A stretch of DNA of 64,000 bases, from contig NZ_CADCST010000047.1 in assembly GCF_902804485.1 (NCBI RefSeq), positions 1 to 64,000 of the forward strand, written 5' to 3'. The notes beneath the pieces are model-generated. The model had not been told where the DNA came from. It made no database searches and worked only from the letters and a program-made list of their open reading frames with translations. This document shows, piece by piece, positions 21,118-29,735 of the stretch; positions within the stretch are counted from its first letter, which is position 1; the number at the start of each line of letters is the position of its first letter. Made by a program: the position numbers and the translations under genes. The DNA is from Flavobacterium collinsii. Lineage in GTDB: Bacteria; Bacteroidota; Bacteroidia; Flavobacteriales; Flavobacteriaceae.

Positions 21118-21696
21118 ATGCCGTACGAACAACTTGGTGCTTATATAAAAAATCGTATTGCTGTTTCTGAGGAAAATCTCGATACTATTTTATCTTATTT
21201 TAAACCTTTAAAACAAGGCAAAAATGAATTGTTGCTTTCGGCGGGACAGACCAGTCAGCATACTTATTTTGTGAGTAAAGGCTGTTTGAGAATCTACTTT
21301 ATCAATGAAGAAGGAAAAGATGTTACCCGTTATATTGCATTCGAAAACCAAATTGCTACGGCTTTGGTCAGTTTTATCACCAAAATGCCTTCAACAGAAT
21401 ACATTCAGGTTATTGAGAAGTCGGAATTATTATACATCAGTCATGACGATTTTAATCATTTGATGATCATTATTCCGCAATGGCGGGAATTTTATTGTTC
21501 CTATTTAGAAAAAGCCTATGTAAATAATACCAACAGACTGATGTCCTTTACCACTATGGATGCCTTAGAAAGATACAGTCAGTTGCTTAAAATTAATCCG
21601 GCAATTGTAAAACGACTTCCCAATAAAATTGTAGCTTCGTACATTAATATTTCGCAGGAAACACTAAGCAGGCTAAAATCTAAGGTTTCGATTTAG
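21118..21696 (+). CDS. Crp/Fnr-family transcriptional regulator
   Basis: The protein has 192 residues. The N-terminal cyclic-nucleotide-binding-like beta barrel (about 20-110) includes LLSAGQTSQHTYFVSKGCLRIYF and NEEGKDVTRYIAF. A helical dimer region follows, then a short C-terminal helix-turn-helix with IVASYINISQETLSRLKSK. It lacks an N-terminal Cys cluster, so it is not an Fnr oxygen sensor. Regulators of this type in Bacteroidota often sit beside efflux genes. The next two genes are a related regulator and an SMR pump, but its target is not known. Confidence 0.85.
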   Translation: MPYEQLGAYIKNRIAVSEENLDTILSYFKPLKQGKNELLLSAGQTSQHTYFVSKGCLRIYFINEEGKDVTRYIAFENQIATALVSFITKMPSTEYIQVIEKSELLYISHDDFNHLMIIIPQWREFYCSYLEKAYVNNTNRLMSFTTMDALERYSQLLKINPAIVKRLPNKIVASYINISQETLSRLKSKVSI

Positions 21697-21747
21697 TTTA
21701 CATTTTACATTTCACATCTCACATTTTACATTTTACATCTCACAACA

Positions 21748-22311
21748 ATGGACATCGATACAATTCTTGACGACATATTTCAGCTTCCGGAGGAGTCCAA
21801 AAATGCATTAAAACTAGGCATTAATGAGATAAAATATCCCAAAGGACATATTCTGTTAAATGCGGGAAAAGTTGAGTCCACGCTCTATTTTATAAAAAAA
21901 GGAATCGTACGGGCCTATGTTGATGAGAATGATAGTGAAATTACTTTTTGGTTCGGAAAAGAAGGACAAACTGCTCTTTCGATGAAAAGTTATGTCGAAG
22001 AGCAAAAAGGTTATGAAACGATAGAGCTTCTGGAAGACTGTGAGCTCTACGAATTAAAGAAAGAACACCTTCAGCAGTTGTTTGAAACCGATATCAATAT
22101 TGCTAACTGGGGCAGAAAATTTGCCGAACAGGAACTTATTAAAACCGAAGAACGCTTAATTTCAAGACAATTCAGAAACGCAACTGACCGTTATCTGGAA
22201 CTGATGAAATACCATCCCGAACTGATTCAAAGAATTCAATTAGGACATATCGCTTCCTATCTTGGCATTACACAAGTAAGCCTAAGCAGAATAAGAGCCG
22301 AGTTAAAATAA
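21748..22311 (+). CDS. Crp/Fnr-family transcriptional regulator (second copy)
   Basis: The protein has 187 residues with the same architecture as its neighbour but distant sequence: a cNMP-binding barrel (ILLNAGKVESTLYFIKKG, then EITFWFGKEGQTALS) and a C-terminal HTH (HIASYLGITQVSLSRIRAEL). The 51-bp gap to the previous gene is built from short TTTACATTTCACATC-like repeats. The SMR efflux gene starts 74 bp downstream on the same strand and is a plausible target. Confidence 0.85.
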   Translation: MDIDTILDDIFQLPEESKNALKLGINEIKYPKGHILLNAGKVESTLYFIKKGIVRAYVDENDSEITFWFGKEGQTALSMKSYVEEQKGYETIELLEDCELYELKKEHLQQLFETDINIANWGRKFAEQELIKTEERLISRQFRNATDRYLELMKYHPELIQRIQLGHIASYLGITQVSLSRIRAELK

Positions 22312-22385
22312 ATTCATTTTTTATCATATGTTAAATTTTTATTGCTGGAGTTAAAGGAACTTTGCCCTATAAAATTTTAACAATT

Positions 22386-22712
22386 ATGAACTGGATTATT
22401 CTAATTATTGCGGGACTTTTTGAAGTCGCTTTTGCAACCTGTCTCGGAAAAGCCAAAGAGGCAACTGGTACCGATGTTTACTTATGGTACACAGGCTTTT
22501 TTGTATCACTAACTGTAAGCATGCTGCTTTTGATTAAAGCTACCGAAACCCTTCCTATTGGAACAGCTTATGCGGTCTGGACCGGAATTGGCGCTGTTGG
22601 AACAGTGCTGATGGGAATTTTTGTTTTTAAAGAACCTGCTGCCTTCTGGAGATTGTTTTTTCTTTTTACCCTGGTAAGTTCTATTATCGGACTTAAAGCG
22701 GTATCACACTAA
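22386..22712 (+). CDS. Small multidrug resistance (SMR) efflux protein, SugE/Gdx-like
   Basis: The protein has 108 residues with four predicted transmembrane helices, the standard SMR size. The conserved membrane glutamate lies in IAGLFEVAFATCLGKA, and the C-terminal part (TAYAVWTGIGAVGTVLMGI) is typical of the family. The start chosen is the ATG at 22386 (MNWIILIIAG), which matches SMR N-termini; an upstream TTG would add eight unlikely residues. It is a proton-coupled exporter, and SugE-like members export guanidinium or quaternary amines. I see no guanidine riboswitch upstream. Confidence 0.9.
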   Translation: MNWIILIIAGLFEVAFATCLGKAKEATGTDVYLWYTGFFVSLTVSMLLLIKATETLPIGTAYAVWTGIGAVGTVLMGIFVFKEPAAFWRLFFLFTLVSSIIGLKAVSH

Positions 22713-22879
22713 TCAGACTATACCATTTACAATAGTTACTTCAAATTCATTTGTCAATTCAAGGGACGGGAAATCACAAACAATAGTAATGTGGTTACTC
22801 GTTCCCTGAGCTGATACAAAAAATCAGACTCATTCTTTATTTCAGATTTATCTTTCTAATTTTTTCTTTATTTTTTTAA

Positions 22880-22919
22880 TGAAACAATGTTGCATTTACA
22901 AATAAGAATTCTATATTTG
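22880..22919 (+). promoter_or_regulatory. Promoter with Fur-superfamily-like box, first metal operon
   Basis: TGAAACA-A-TGTTGCA (22880-22894) is a 7-1-7 inverted repeat with 6 of 7 arm positions paired. TATATTTG (22912-22919) is a full -7 box, and the TTG at 22890-22892 is a suitable -33 element, so the box overlaps the -33 region. A matching box lies at 58599-58613 before the paralogous operon. Zinc (Zur) repression is my inference from context. Confidence 0.6.
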
Positions 22920-22954
22920 TATTCCATTGTCCTATAAGTTATGGATTCATTAGA

Positions 22955-23302
22955 ATGAAAAAGGAATTTAAATTTATAAATCTTTTGATGCCGTTGGTGG
23001 TAGTATTTGCAATACTATTTCCGGCGATACATTCATATGAACACATTCAAAGTCACAATTCAGCTTCTAAAACAGCCGTACATTATCAGACAGATAAAAG
23101 CGAATTTAAAGTACACGATCACTCCAATGAAGAGTGTGCCATTTGTCATTTTAAATTTAGTCCTGTTGGTACTTTCAACTTTGTAACTTTTCAGTTTTAT
23201 AAAAATAGTACGCTAATTCCTTATGTACATTTTTATTCTCAATCCAATACTCCTTTTTTCAAAGGTTCTTTATTTGCCCTTAGAGCACCACCTATTTTCT
23301 AA
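22955..23302 (+). CDS. Small exported His/CxxCH protein heading a metal-type operon
   Basis: The protein has 115 residues and I assign it to no named family. The N-terminus is a signal or membrane helix (LINLL-type, residues about 8-27). HSYEH follows, then a His/acid-rich stretch with HDHSNEECAICHFKFS, and a conserved tail FFKGSLFALRAPP. It is a clear paralogue of the protein at 58665, sharing HSYEH, CxICHF and the tail. CxxCH could bind haem c, but the clustered His and Cys fit a periplasmic metal binder at least as well. It precedes a TonB receptor operon and has a Fur-family-like box in its promoter, so a role in metal sensing or delivery is likely but unproven. Confidence 0.75.
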   Translation: MKKEFKFINLLMPLVVVFAILFPAIHSYEHIQSHNSASKTAVHYQTDKSEFKVHDHSNEECAICHFKFSPVGTFNFVTFQFYKNSTLIPYVHFYSQSNTPFFKGSLFALRAPPIF

Positions 23303-23735
23303 AACGATAAAAAGTAAATCATTTCAATTCTGAAATGGTGTGTCTCTATACGTTTTAGATATTTCAAATACCGAAAAAGTATCACTTTTTCAGGACAGCT
23401 GTTATTTTATATCTTTTCTATACCCTACCGGCTTTAGAAAAACCTATTTGACTGATACCGACTGCGGATTCATTTCTTTACGGATGAGATCTTTTGTTTG
23501 AAAATATCAATTCAAAGCCCACACTGCTGTTAATTGATTATCCACTACTACGCAATTCAATAGCTGTAATCAGGTATTGTCTGAGCCTGGCTTCACACCT
23601 TTTTACTTTTTAGTTTATCGAACTCCATACCGATAAAAGTAATGCTTTTTGCGACATAATGCCGTGTCGTAAAACCGCTATTCTTTTGCTATTTCCTATG
23701 CGAAATAAGGCTTCCGTAACCCACATTTTTTACAT
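23303..23735 (+). other. Long hairpin-rich spacer inside the first metal operon
   Basis: These 433 bp carry no ORF I can support. They do contain several short perfect hairpins: GAAAAAGT-atc-ACTTTTTC (23373-23391), TTTATCG...CGATAAA near 23624-23646, and CGACA...TGTCG near 23652-23668. It could be a structured leader or a processing/attenuation site between the small protein and the lipoprotein gene. Confidence 0.45.
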
Positions 23736-24239
23736 ATGAATACCGTTAAACTCAAATTAAACCGAATGAAAACGCCTAAAATTCTTCTGGCCTTTTTGGC
23801 GATTGGCTTTATTTTCACAGCCTGTAACAGTGACAAAGACGAAATTGACACGGAATATCCCGTAATTGATATTTCGGCAGCAAATGCATTTCCGATACAA
23901 TGTAGTACAGTTTCCCGTGGTCAAAAAATTACTTTTAGAGCAAAATTCACAGACAACGCTCAGTTAGGTTCTTACAGTCTGGACATTCACCACAATTTTG
24001 ACCATCACACGCACAGCACTGAAGTAATGAACTGTACCGCCGATCCTATCAAAAAACCGGTAAATCCAATGCTTTACATCAATTCGGTTACGATTCCTTC
24101 CGGACAAAAAAGTTATGAGGCTCTTCAGGAAATCAGCATTCCTGCAGACATTGACCCGGGAGATTATCATTTCATGATTCGTTTAACGGATAAGGAAGGC
24201 TGGCAGACGATTAAAGGCTTAAGCATTAAAATTTTATAA
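23736..24239 (+). CDS. His-rich lipoprotein, DUF4625-like
   Basis: The protein has 167 residues. The signal peptide is lipoprotein type, with the lipobox IFTAC; the Cys is residue 30 from this start or 20 from the ATG at 23766 (MKTPKILLAF), which may be the true start. The mature part is one beta-sandwich-like domain with the motif DIHHNFDHHTHSTE (four of its residues His, plus acids), a likely metal site. Its end (SIPADIDPGDYHFMIRLTDKEG) is mirrored in the lipoprotein at 26690, so I place both in the DUF4625 group. It lies 10 bp upstream of a TonB receptor gene. I infer a surface or periplasmic metal-binding accessory. Confidence 0.75.
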   Translation: MNTVKLKLNRMKTPKILLAFLAIGFIFTACNSDKDEIDTEYPVIDISAANAFPIQCSTVSRGQKITFRAKFTDNAQLGSYSLDIHHNFDHHTHSTEVMNCTADPIKKPVNPMLYINSVTIPSGQKSYEALQEISIPADIDPGDYHFMIRLTDKEGWQTIKGLSIKIL

Positions 24240-24249
24240 GTTGATTTTA

Positions 24250-26682
24250 ATGAACAATTATAATTCCAGTCCCTTGCGAACGTATTGTCTGCTGCTCTTT
24301 TGTTTTGCTTTGGTTGTGGTTACAAAAGCTGCAGCGCAATCTGTTCGTGTTTCCGGCAGTGTATTTTCTAAAGAGCGAAAGCCTTTAGAAAGTGCTGTCG
24401 TTACTCTTTATCCGGCTCATATAAGCACTGTTACCAACAAAAAAGGGCAATTCTTTTTGAATCAGGTTCCTAAAAATACAAAACGGTTAACGATTACTTA
24501 TTCCGGGTATTCTTTTTATGAAATGCCTCTTTCTATAGACCAAAACACTATTGCGCTTCCTGACATTTTTTTAAAACCGGAAGTAAATGAATTACTGGAA
24601 GTTGTGATTAGTGAAGGTTACGAAACAAAACGCAAAAAACAGGAGTCACTGAATCTTGAAATTGTAAACAGCAGTTTTATCCAACGGAATCTTGGAGGAA
24701 GTCTGATGCAGTCTTTACAAAGACTTCCGGGAATTAAAACCATTTCTATAGGTTCAGGAGGTTCAAAACCACTAATTCGCGGACTCAGTTTCAATCAGGT
24801 TATTGTGGTCGAAAACGGCATCAAACATGAAGGCCAGCAATGGGGCGCCGATCATGGTTTAGAAATCGATCAGTATGCGGTAAACCGTCTGGCAATTATC
24901 AAAGGTCCTTCATCGTTTATGTACGGTTCTGATGCAATTGGAGGTGCCATAAACATACAGCCAGTTCCCTTTCCTGCCCAGCATGTTCTAGGCGGAAGTG
25001 CTAATTTTACAGGCAAAAGCAATAATGCGCAATTTGGAGGATCGATGAACCTCTACGGACGGAATGAAAACTGGTTCTTTGACACCCGAATTACCGCTAT
25101 GGAATACGGAGATTATCGCGTTCCGACCGATACGGTGCATGTTTATAATTATGCCGTTCCATTATACAAAAATCACTTACGCAATACGGCAGGGCGCGAA
25201 CTCGATGTGCACGCCAGTACCGGATATGTCTCTGATAAGTTCAAATCGGTTTTATATTTCAGTAACATTTATACCAAAAGTGGCTTTTTTGCCAACGCAC
25301 ACGGACTCGAACCCCGAAATGTAGATACCCAACTTCATGATCGCTCGAGCAGAGATATCCTCATGCCTTTTCAGGAAGTTACTCATACGAAAATCAGTAA
25401 TACAACTTCCTTTACCCTGGGTTCACATCGTCTGGAAACGCAATTGGGATTTCAAAAAAATTTCCGTCGTGAACGGAGTCATTATGTCAATCATGGATAT
25501 ATGCCACCACTATATCCTGTTGATATGTATGCTCCGAAAGATTTAGAAAGACAATACGATAAAGAAGTGTTTTCTGCTGCTCTAAAAGATGAATTTACCA
25601 TTCAAAATCATCAATTCACCGCAGGAATTAATGCCGAACAACAACAAAATAGTATTAACGGCTGGAGTTTTTTAATTCCCGCTTTCAAACAATTCAATGC
25701 AGGAGCGTTTGTGTATGATAAAATTCAACTTAGCGAATTATGGCTGCTTCATGCTGCCATACGACTGGACTACGGCAGAATCAAAATGAAACAATACACC
25801 GACTGGTTTCTAAGTGAAGTCACTGAAAATGGACAAACTACTTCCGAATATTTAAAGCGCTCGCAAGAGCTGACCCGAACTTTTCAGAGTTTCAACTGGT
25901 CTGCGGGTGTTAATTATACTCCGGGGCAATGGTCTTTAAAAGCCAATCTGGGAACGAGTTTCAGAATGCCAATTGCAAAAGAACTGGCTTCAAATGGTGT
26001 TAATTATCATTATTTCAGATTTGAAAAAGGCAATGCCAATTTATCTCCCGAACGTTCTTATCAGTTAGATCTTGGTATGGAATGGCAGGAAAACAAATGG
26101 TCCGTGCAGTTGAGTCCATTCTTAAATTATTTCTCTAATTACATTTATCTCAATCCAACTTCGCAACATGACATTTATTATGGAGCAGGCAATCAGGTTT
26201 TTGAATATGAGCAAAGTAAAGTCCTGCGTTATGGTGGTGAATTACAAGTGCGGTACCAGTTTCTAAAAAATTTAAGTGGTGAAATCCTGGCGGAATACCT
26301 TTATAGCGAGCAAATGTCGGGGGATAAAAAAGGATATACATTGCCTTTCTCTCCTCCCCCTTCTGTTTTGTTTGGTGTTACGTACAATCCGGAAATAAAA
26401 AACTTAAAAGGAACCTATTTCTCCCTTGATTATCGTTTTACCGCCGAACAGAACCAAATTGTTCCGCCGGAAAGGAAAACAGCAAGCAGCAACGTCTTTA
26501 ATCTTGCCATGGGAACCCAACTAAAAGCCGGACAGCAAGATTTTATTCTAAGTCTTCAGGTTCAAAACCTATTCAATACAAAATATCTTAATCATACCAG
26601 CTTTTACAGGTTAATAGAACTTCCTGAGGCTGGCAGAAATATTATTCTATCGCTGAAAATTCCATTTCTAATACACAAATAA
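24250..26682 (+). CDS. TonB-dependent outer-membrane receptor, probable metal uptake
   Basis: The protein has about 810 residues. The signal peptide ends near TKAAAQ. A carboxypeptidase-like regulatory domain (about 30-115, SGSVFSKERKPLESAVVTL) is followed by a plug (LQRLPGIKTISIGSGGSKPLIRG, then IKGPSSFMYGSDAIGGAINI) and a 22-strand-type barrel to the C-terminus. The ATG at 24250 is preferred to a TTG nine bases earlier. Extracellular loops include several His (HGLEPR, RERSHYVNHGYMP), which fits metal rather than sugar substrates. There is no SusD gene. It is flanked by His-containing lipoproteins 10 and 7 bp away, so the genes are co-transcribed. Its layout recalls zinc receptors of the ZnuD type; this is inference. 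Confidence 0.9.
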   Translation: MNNYNSSPLRTYCLLLFCFALVVVTKAAAQSVRVSGSVFSKERKPLESAVVTLYPAHISTVTNKKGQFFLNQVPKNTKRLTITYSGYSFYEMPLSIDQNTIALPDIFLKPEVNELLEVVISEGYETKRKKQESLNLEIVNSSFIQRNLGGSLMQSLQRLPGIKTISIGSGGSKPLIRGLSFNQVIVVENGIKHEGQQWGADHGLEIDQYAVNRLAIIKGPSSFMYGSDAIGGAINIQPVPFPAQHVLGGSANFTGKSNNAQFGGSMNLYGRNENWFFDTRITAMEYGDYRVPTDTVHVYNYAVPLYKNHLRNTAGRELDVHASTGYVSDKFKSVLYFSNIYTKSGFFANAHGLEPRNVDTQLHDRSSRDILMPFQEVTHTKISNTTSFTLGSHRLETQLGFQKNFRRERSHYVNHGYMPPLYPVDMYAPKDLERQYDKEVFSAALKDEFTIQNHQFTAGINAEQQQNSINGWSFLIPAFKQFNAGAFVYDKIQLSELWLLHAAIRLDYGRIKMKQYTDWFLSEVTENGQTTSEYLKRSQELTRTFQSFNWSAGVNYTPGQWSLKANLGTSFRMPIAKELASNGVNYHYFRFEKGNANLSPERSYQLDLGMEWQENKWSVQLSPFLNYFSNYIYLNPTSQHDIYYGAGNQVFEYEQSKVLRYGGELQVRYQFLKNLSGEILAEYLYSEQMSGDKKGYTLPFSPPPSVLFGVTYNPEIKNLKGTYFSLDYRFTAEQNQIVPPERKTASSNVFNLAMGTQLKAGQQDFILSLQVQNLFNTKYLNHTSFYRLIELPEAGRNIILSLKIPFLIHK

Positions 26683-26689
26683 ATACAAC

Positions 26690-27622
26690 ATGAATTCAAT
26701 TAATCAATCCAATTTCCTTATGAAAAAACTAAAATTAATACTACTCTTTGTAGCCGTAAGTACAGCTTTTACAGCCTGTAATAACGACGACGACAAAGAA
26801 GCTACAAAACCCAAAGCCGAAAATATTGAAATTGGAACTGCCAATAATAAAAAAGCCCTGATTGGCCGCGATTTTCACTTTAATGCCGATGTACTTGCCG
26901 GAGATAAAATTGCCGATGTACAGTTAAAAATACTTCCAATAAAAGGGGAAGTCTATACCAAAGACTGGAAGTTCGAATTGTCCTGGGCAGAATATAAAGG
27001 CACAAAAAATACCAATGTACACAAGCACTTCAATATTCCCGCCGATGCTCCGGAAGGCAAGTTTGATTTCCTTTTTATTGTTCTGGATGAAAACGGATCG
27101 AAACTAGAAATTAAAGAGGTAGTAACCATTACCGATCCTGCAAATATGCCTGTCGATCCTTTAATTGGCCGCGATAATCTATCCCGAAACGATAATCTGA
27201 TTTACTATATGAATACCTGGGTTGAACCGGAACTTATTTTCAAAAAAAATGATCTCCTGACTGCGCATGCGCAGGTAAGTCAAATTATGGGGGATGGAAT
27301 TTTATATTCTGTTTTGATTAAAAAAAATGCCAATTACTATCCTGAAAGTATCGACAAGCTCGATTTCAAAAAAGTAATCGTCATTTCAAAAGTCGAACAT
27401 AAAGGTCTGGGGGCTGCTTCAAAAATTACTACACTTCAAAAAATAAATGGTGTTTTTGGTGGTCAAAGCATCACTATTGGTGCAGATACAGATTTCGTAG
27501 GAACTCCAATAACCGCAGACAAAGCGTGGCAATCCGGAACATACAATTGGGTTGTCCTTTATAAAAACACAACTTACAATATGAGTGTCTACAAGTCGAT
27601 GCCTATTACAATTAATTTTTAA
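26690..27622 (+). CDS. Lipoprotein with DUF4625-like domain
   Basis: The protein has 310 residues. A lipoprotein signal ends at AFTAC, followed by the acidic NNDDDK tether typical of surface-exposed Bacteroidota lipoproteins. An ATG at 26720 (MKKLKLILLF) is an alternative start. The first domain (about 45-150) includes VHKHFNIPADAPEGKFDF, parallel to the end of the lipoprotein at 23736. The second part (about 165-310) contains WVEPELIFKKNDLLTAHAQV and a strand-rich tail of unknown fold. The 7-bp spacing to the receptor gene and 25 bp to the next gene mark one operon. It is probably an accessory substrate-binding lipoprotein. Confidence 0.75.
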   Translation: MNSINQSNFLMKKLKLILLFVAVSTAFTACNNDDDKEATKPKAENIEIGTANNKKALIGRDFHFNADVLAGDKIADVQLKILPIKGEVYTKDWKFELSWAEYKGTKNTNVHKHFNIPADAPEGKFDFLFIVLDENGSKLEIKEVVTITDPANMPVDPLIGRDNLSRNDNLIYYMNTWVEPELIFKKNDLLTAHAQVSQIMGDGILYSVLIKKNANYYPESIDKLDFKKVIVISKVEHKGLGAASKITTLQKINGVFGGQSITIGADTDFVGTPITADKAWQSGTYNWVVLYKNTTYNMSVYKSMPITINF

Positions 27623-27647
27623 ATATCAACTTTAATATACCATTACA

Positions 27648-28862
27648 ATGAAAAACAACTATTACAAACTAATTTTCCTATTCGCCTTATCTACCGCTGT
27701 ACTTTCCTGCAGCAACGACGACGACAATACTCCTGAAACACCTAAAGAGGCCTTAACAGAATATAAATTCTTAAGAATTTTACTTTCTGATGAGAAAACA
27801 ACCGAGATTACGCTGGTTAATCCGGTCGATGCTACTGCAAACTCTTTTAATGCCAAATTTGCAAAATCTACGCTTTATACCACAGAATCTAAACGATACG
27901 CAGGAATTATTCACAGAGCCAGCAATACAGTTGAAACTTTCGATAGCGGTTTTGAAGGTCATGGCGATCATGTTGATGTAGACGGAATTCCGAAATTTGG
28001 TACTTTAATTGGTCAGGCTCCTATGCCTACACATTTTAAAAGCAAAAGCGGAGAACTGATGACTTTTAACGATGGAGACGGAACACTGGCTGTAGCCAAA
28101 GAATCTGAAGTCAATACTGCGGGATCTAAATTTAAAATTATAAATGCAGGATTATTAGCCCATCACGGTGCCATGGCTACTTTTTCTAACGGTAGTTATG
28201 CCATTACCGAAAAAGACAATTCGGTAGCAGGAACTCTTCCTGAGAAAGTAAAAATCATCGATAATTCGGGTAAAACTCTTTTTCCTGCTACTGTTATAAC
28301 CAAAGGAATTCACGGAAATGCTTCAGACGGAACCTATGCCGTTTTTGGATCGGCAAGCGGTGTTCTTGTAGTTGAAAGTACCGGAAAACAAAAACTTATC
28401 GCACTTCCTGCCGATTTTGGAACTGCCTGGTTTGGAACTATTTTAGAAACCAAAGCCAAAGGGAAATTTGTAGGCTATACTGCTGCTAAAGGAGCTTTCC
28501 TTATTGATGTGGCGAGTGAAACGATTAAACCTATTTTACAAAATACTACTATCATGCAATGTAAAGTGAGTTTCAATGCCACTAAACTTGGGATTCTGTT
28601 GCATAACGGTGAATTCAAACTATACAACCTTACCAGCCTGCAACTTGAAAAAGAAGGTAAAGTTATTGCCGAAACTGCTACAGACGCAGCTTTAAAACCA
28701 CAAGTTCAATTAACAGAAAACTTTGCTTACCTTACTTCTCCAACTACAGGAGAATTACTGCAACTGAATTTGTCTACTATGACAATTGCAAAGAAAATAA
28801 AGGTTTCGAATACACCTTATATGATCACAATTCTTGGTTTTGAAAACAGTAAAGGTCACTAA
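27648..28862 (+). CDS. Propeller-like lipoprotein, possibly AztD-type zinc chaperone
   Basis: The protein has 404 residues. The lipobox is AVLSC (Cys about 21), followed by SNDDDN. The mature part has regularly spaced strand-turn repeats (DGDGTLAVAKES, FGSASGVLVVESTGK, LETKAKGKFVGYT, LLHNGEFKLYNLTS), as in a seven- or eight-bladed beta propeller. Potential metal ligands are GFEGHGDHVDVDG, LLAHHGAMATF and KGIHGNASDG. From memory these resemble the His motifs of the periplasmic zinc metallochaperone AztD, so I suggest that family without being certain. It is the last gene of the operon and is followed by a strong terminator. It would hand metal taken up by the receptor to an inner-membrane importer encoded elsewhere. 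Confidence 0.6.
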   Translation: MKNNYYKLIFLFALSTAVLSCSNDDDNTPETPKEALTEYKFLRILLSDEKTTEITLVNPVDATANSFNAKFAKSTLYTTESKRYAGIIHRASNTVETFDSGFEGHGDHVDVDGIPKFGTLIGQAPMPTHFKSKSGELMTFNDGDGTLAVAKESEVNTAGSKFKIINAGLLAHHGAMATFSNGSYAITEKDNSVAGTLPEKVKIIDNSGKTLFPATVITKGIHGNASDGTYAVFGSASGVLVVESTGKQKLIALPADFGTAWFGTILETKAKGKFVGYTAAKGAFLIDVASETIKPILQNTTIMQCKVSFNATKLGILLHNGEFKLYNLTSLQLEKEGKVIAETATDAALKPQVQLTENFAYLTSPTTGELLQLNLSTMTIAKKIKVSNTPYMITILGFENSKGH

Positions 28863-28892
28863 ATGTTAATTTTATCATTTATTTTATCAAGA

Positions 28893-28919
28893 AGGCTGGA
28901 TCATTTATCCGGCCTTTTT
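28893..28919 (+). terminator. Terminator of the first metal operon
   Basis: AGGCTGGAT (28893-28901) pairs with ATCCGGCCT (28907-28915) over nine base pairs including one G-T, and TTTTT follows. It lies about 30 bp after the last gene. Confidence 0.85.
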
Positions 28920-28964
28920 AAATATACTTCAATCTGAAATTGTAAATCCGGAGAAGGAATAAAT

Positions 28965-29650
28965 CTCGCAAAGTCACAGAGTCACAAAGCTTTTATATTT
29001 TTTGGCGTTATGACAACTATTACTATTTGGATCAAAGATTAAAATTCATTCCTAGAATATCTTCCCGGGAGGCATAAATCTCGCAAAGTCGCGGAGTCGC
29101 AAAGATTTTATATTCTTTGGTGTTATGACTAGTATGACTATTTGGATCAAAGATTAAAATTCATTCCTAGAATATCTTGTCGATCAAGACGCTCGCAAAA
29201 ACAGTTCCCTAGGAACGCTCTATTTTATAGCAACGGATTTTAATCCGTTGAAAAAAAACACAAAACGGGAAAGTTCCGTAGGAACGATGCATATAAATTA
29301 TGATTGCGCGGAGTTTTTGCCACAGATTAAAAGGATTATGTAGATTGTATATCTGCTAAATCTGCCAGATCTGCGGGAGGCATAGATCTCGCAAAGTCGC
29401 GGAGTCGCAAAGGTTTTATATTCTTTGGTGTTATGACTAGTATGACTATTTGGATCAAAGATTAAAATTCATTCCTAGAATATCTTGTCGATCAAGACGC
29501 TCACAATAGTAGTTCCGTAGGAACGTTGTATTTTATAGCAACGGATTTTAATCCGTTGAAAATAAAACACAAAACGGAAAAGTTCCGTAGGAACGACATA
29601 TTATATCTGCGGGAGAAATAAATCTCGCGAAGTCGTGGACTCGCAAAGGT
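28965..29650. repeat. Cluster of intergenic repeats (three long copies and a partial)
   Basis: Copies beginning CTCGCAAAGTC start near 28965, 29080, 29388 and 29623 (partial). The longer ones share about 200 bp, including TTTGGATCAAAGATTAAAAT, the palindrome CAACGGATTTTAATCCGTTG (29231-29250 and 29539-29558) and the small palindrome AGTTCCGTAGGAACG. No coding frame is present. These are typical dispersed non-coding repeats; some may be REP-like or MITE-derived. Confidence 0.8.
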
Positions 29651-29707
29651 TTTATATACGATGGATTTTAATTCGCTACGACCAAAATTCCCTTATAAAA
29701 ACAGAAA

Positions 29708-29733
29708 AGCCGGATGATACATCCGGCCTTTTT
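29708..29733. terminator. Terminator between the repeat cluster and nrdA
   Basis: GCCGGATG-atac-CATCCGGC is a perfect 8-bp stem. On the minus strand it is followed by TTTTC after the nrdA stop at 29736; on the plus strand by TTTTTG. It can work in both directions. Confidence 0.8.
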
Positions 29734-29735
29734 GT

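Noticed and set aside
22955-23302. c-type cytochrome from the CxxCH motif
   Set aside because: The protein lacks any other cytochrome feature, and the motif sits in a His-rich metal-binding context; the paralogue also has an extra Cys/His pair.
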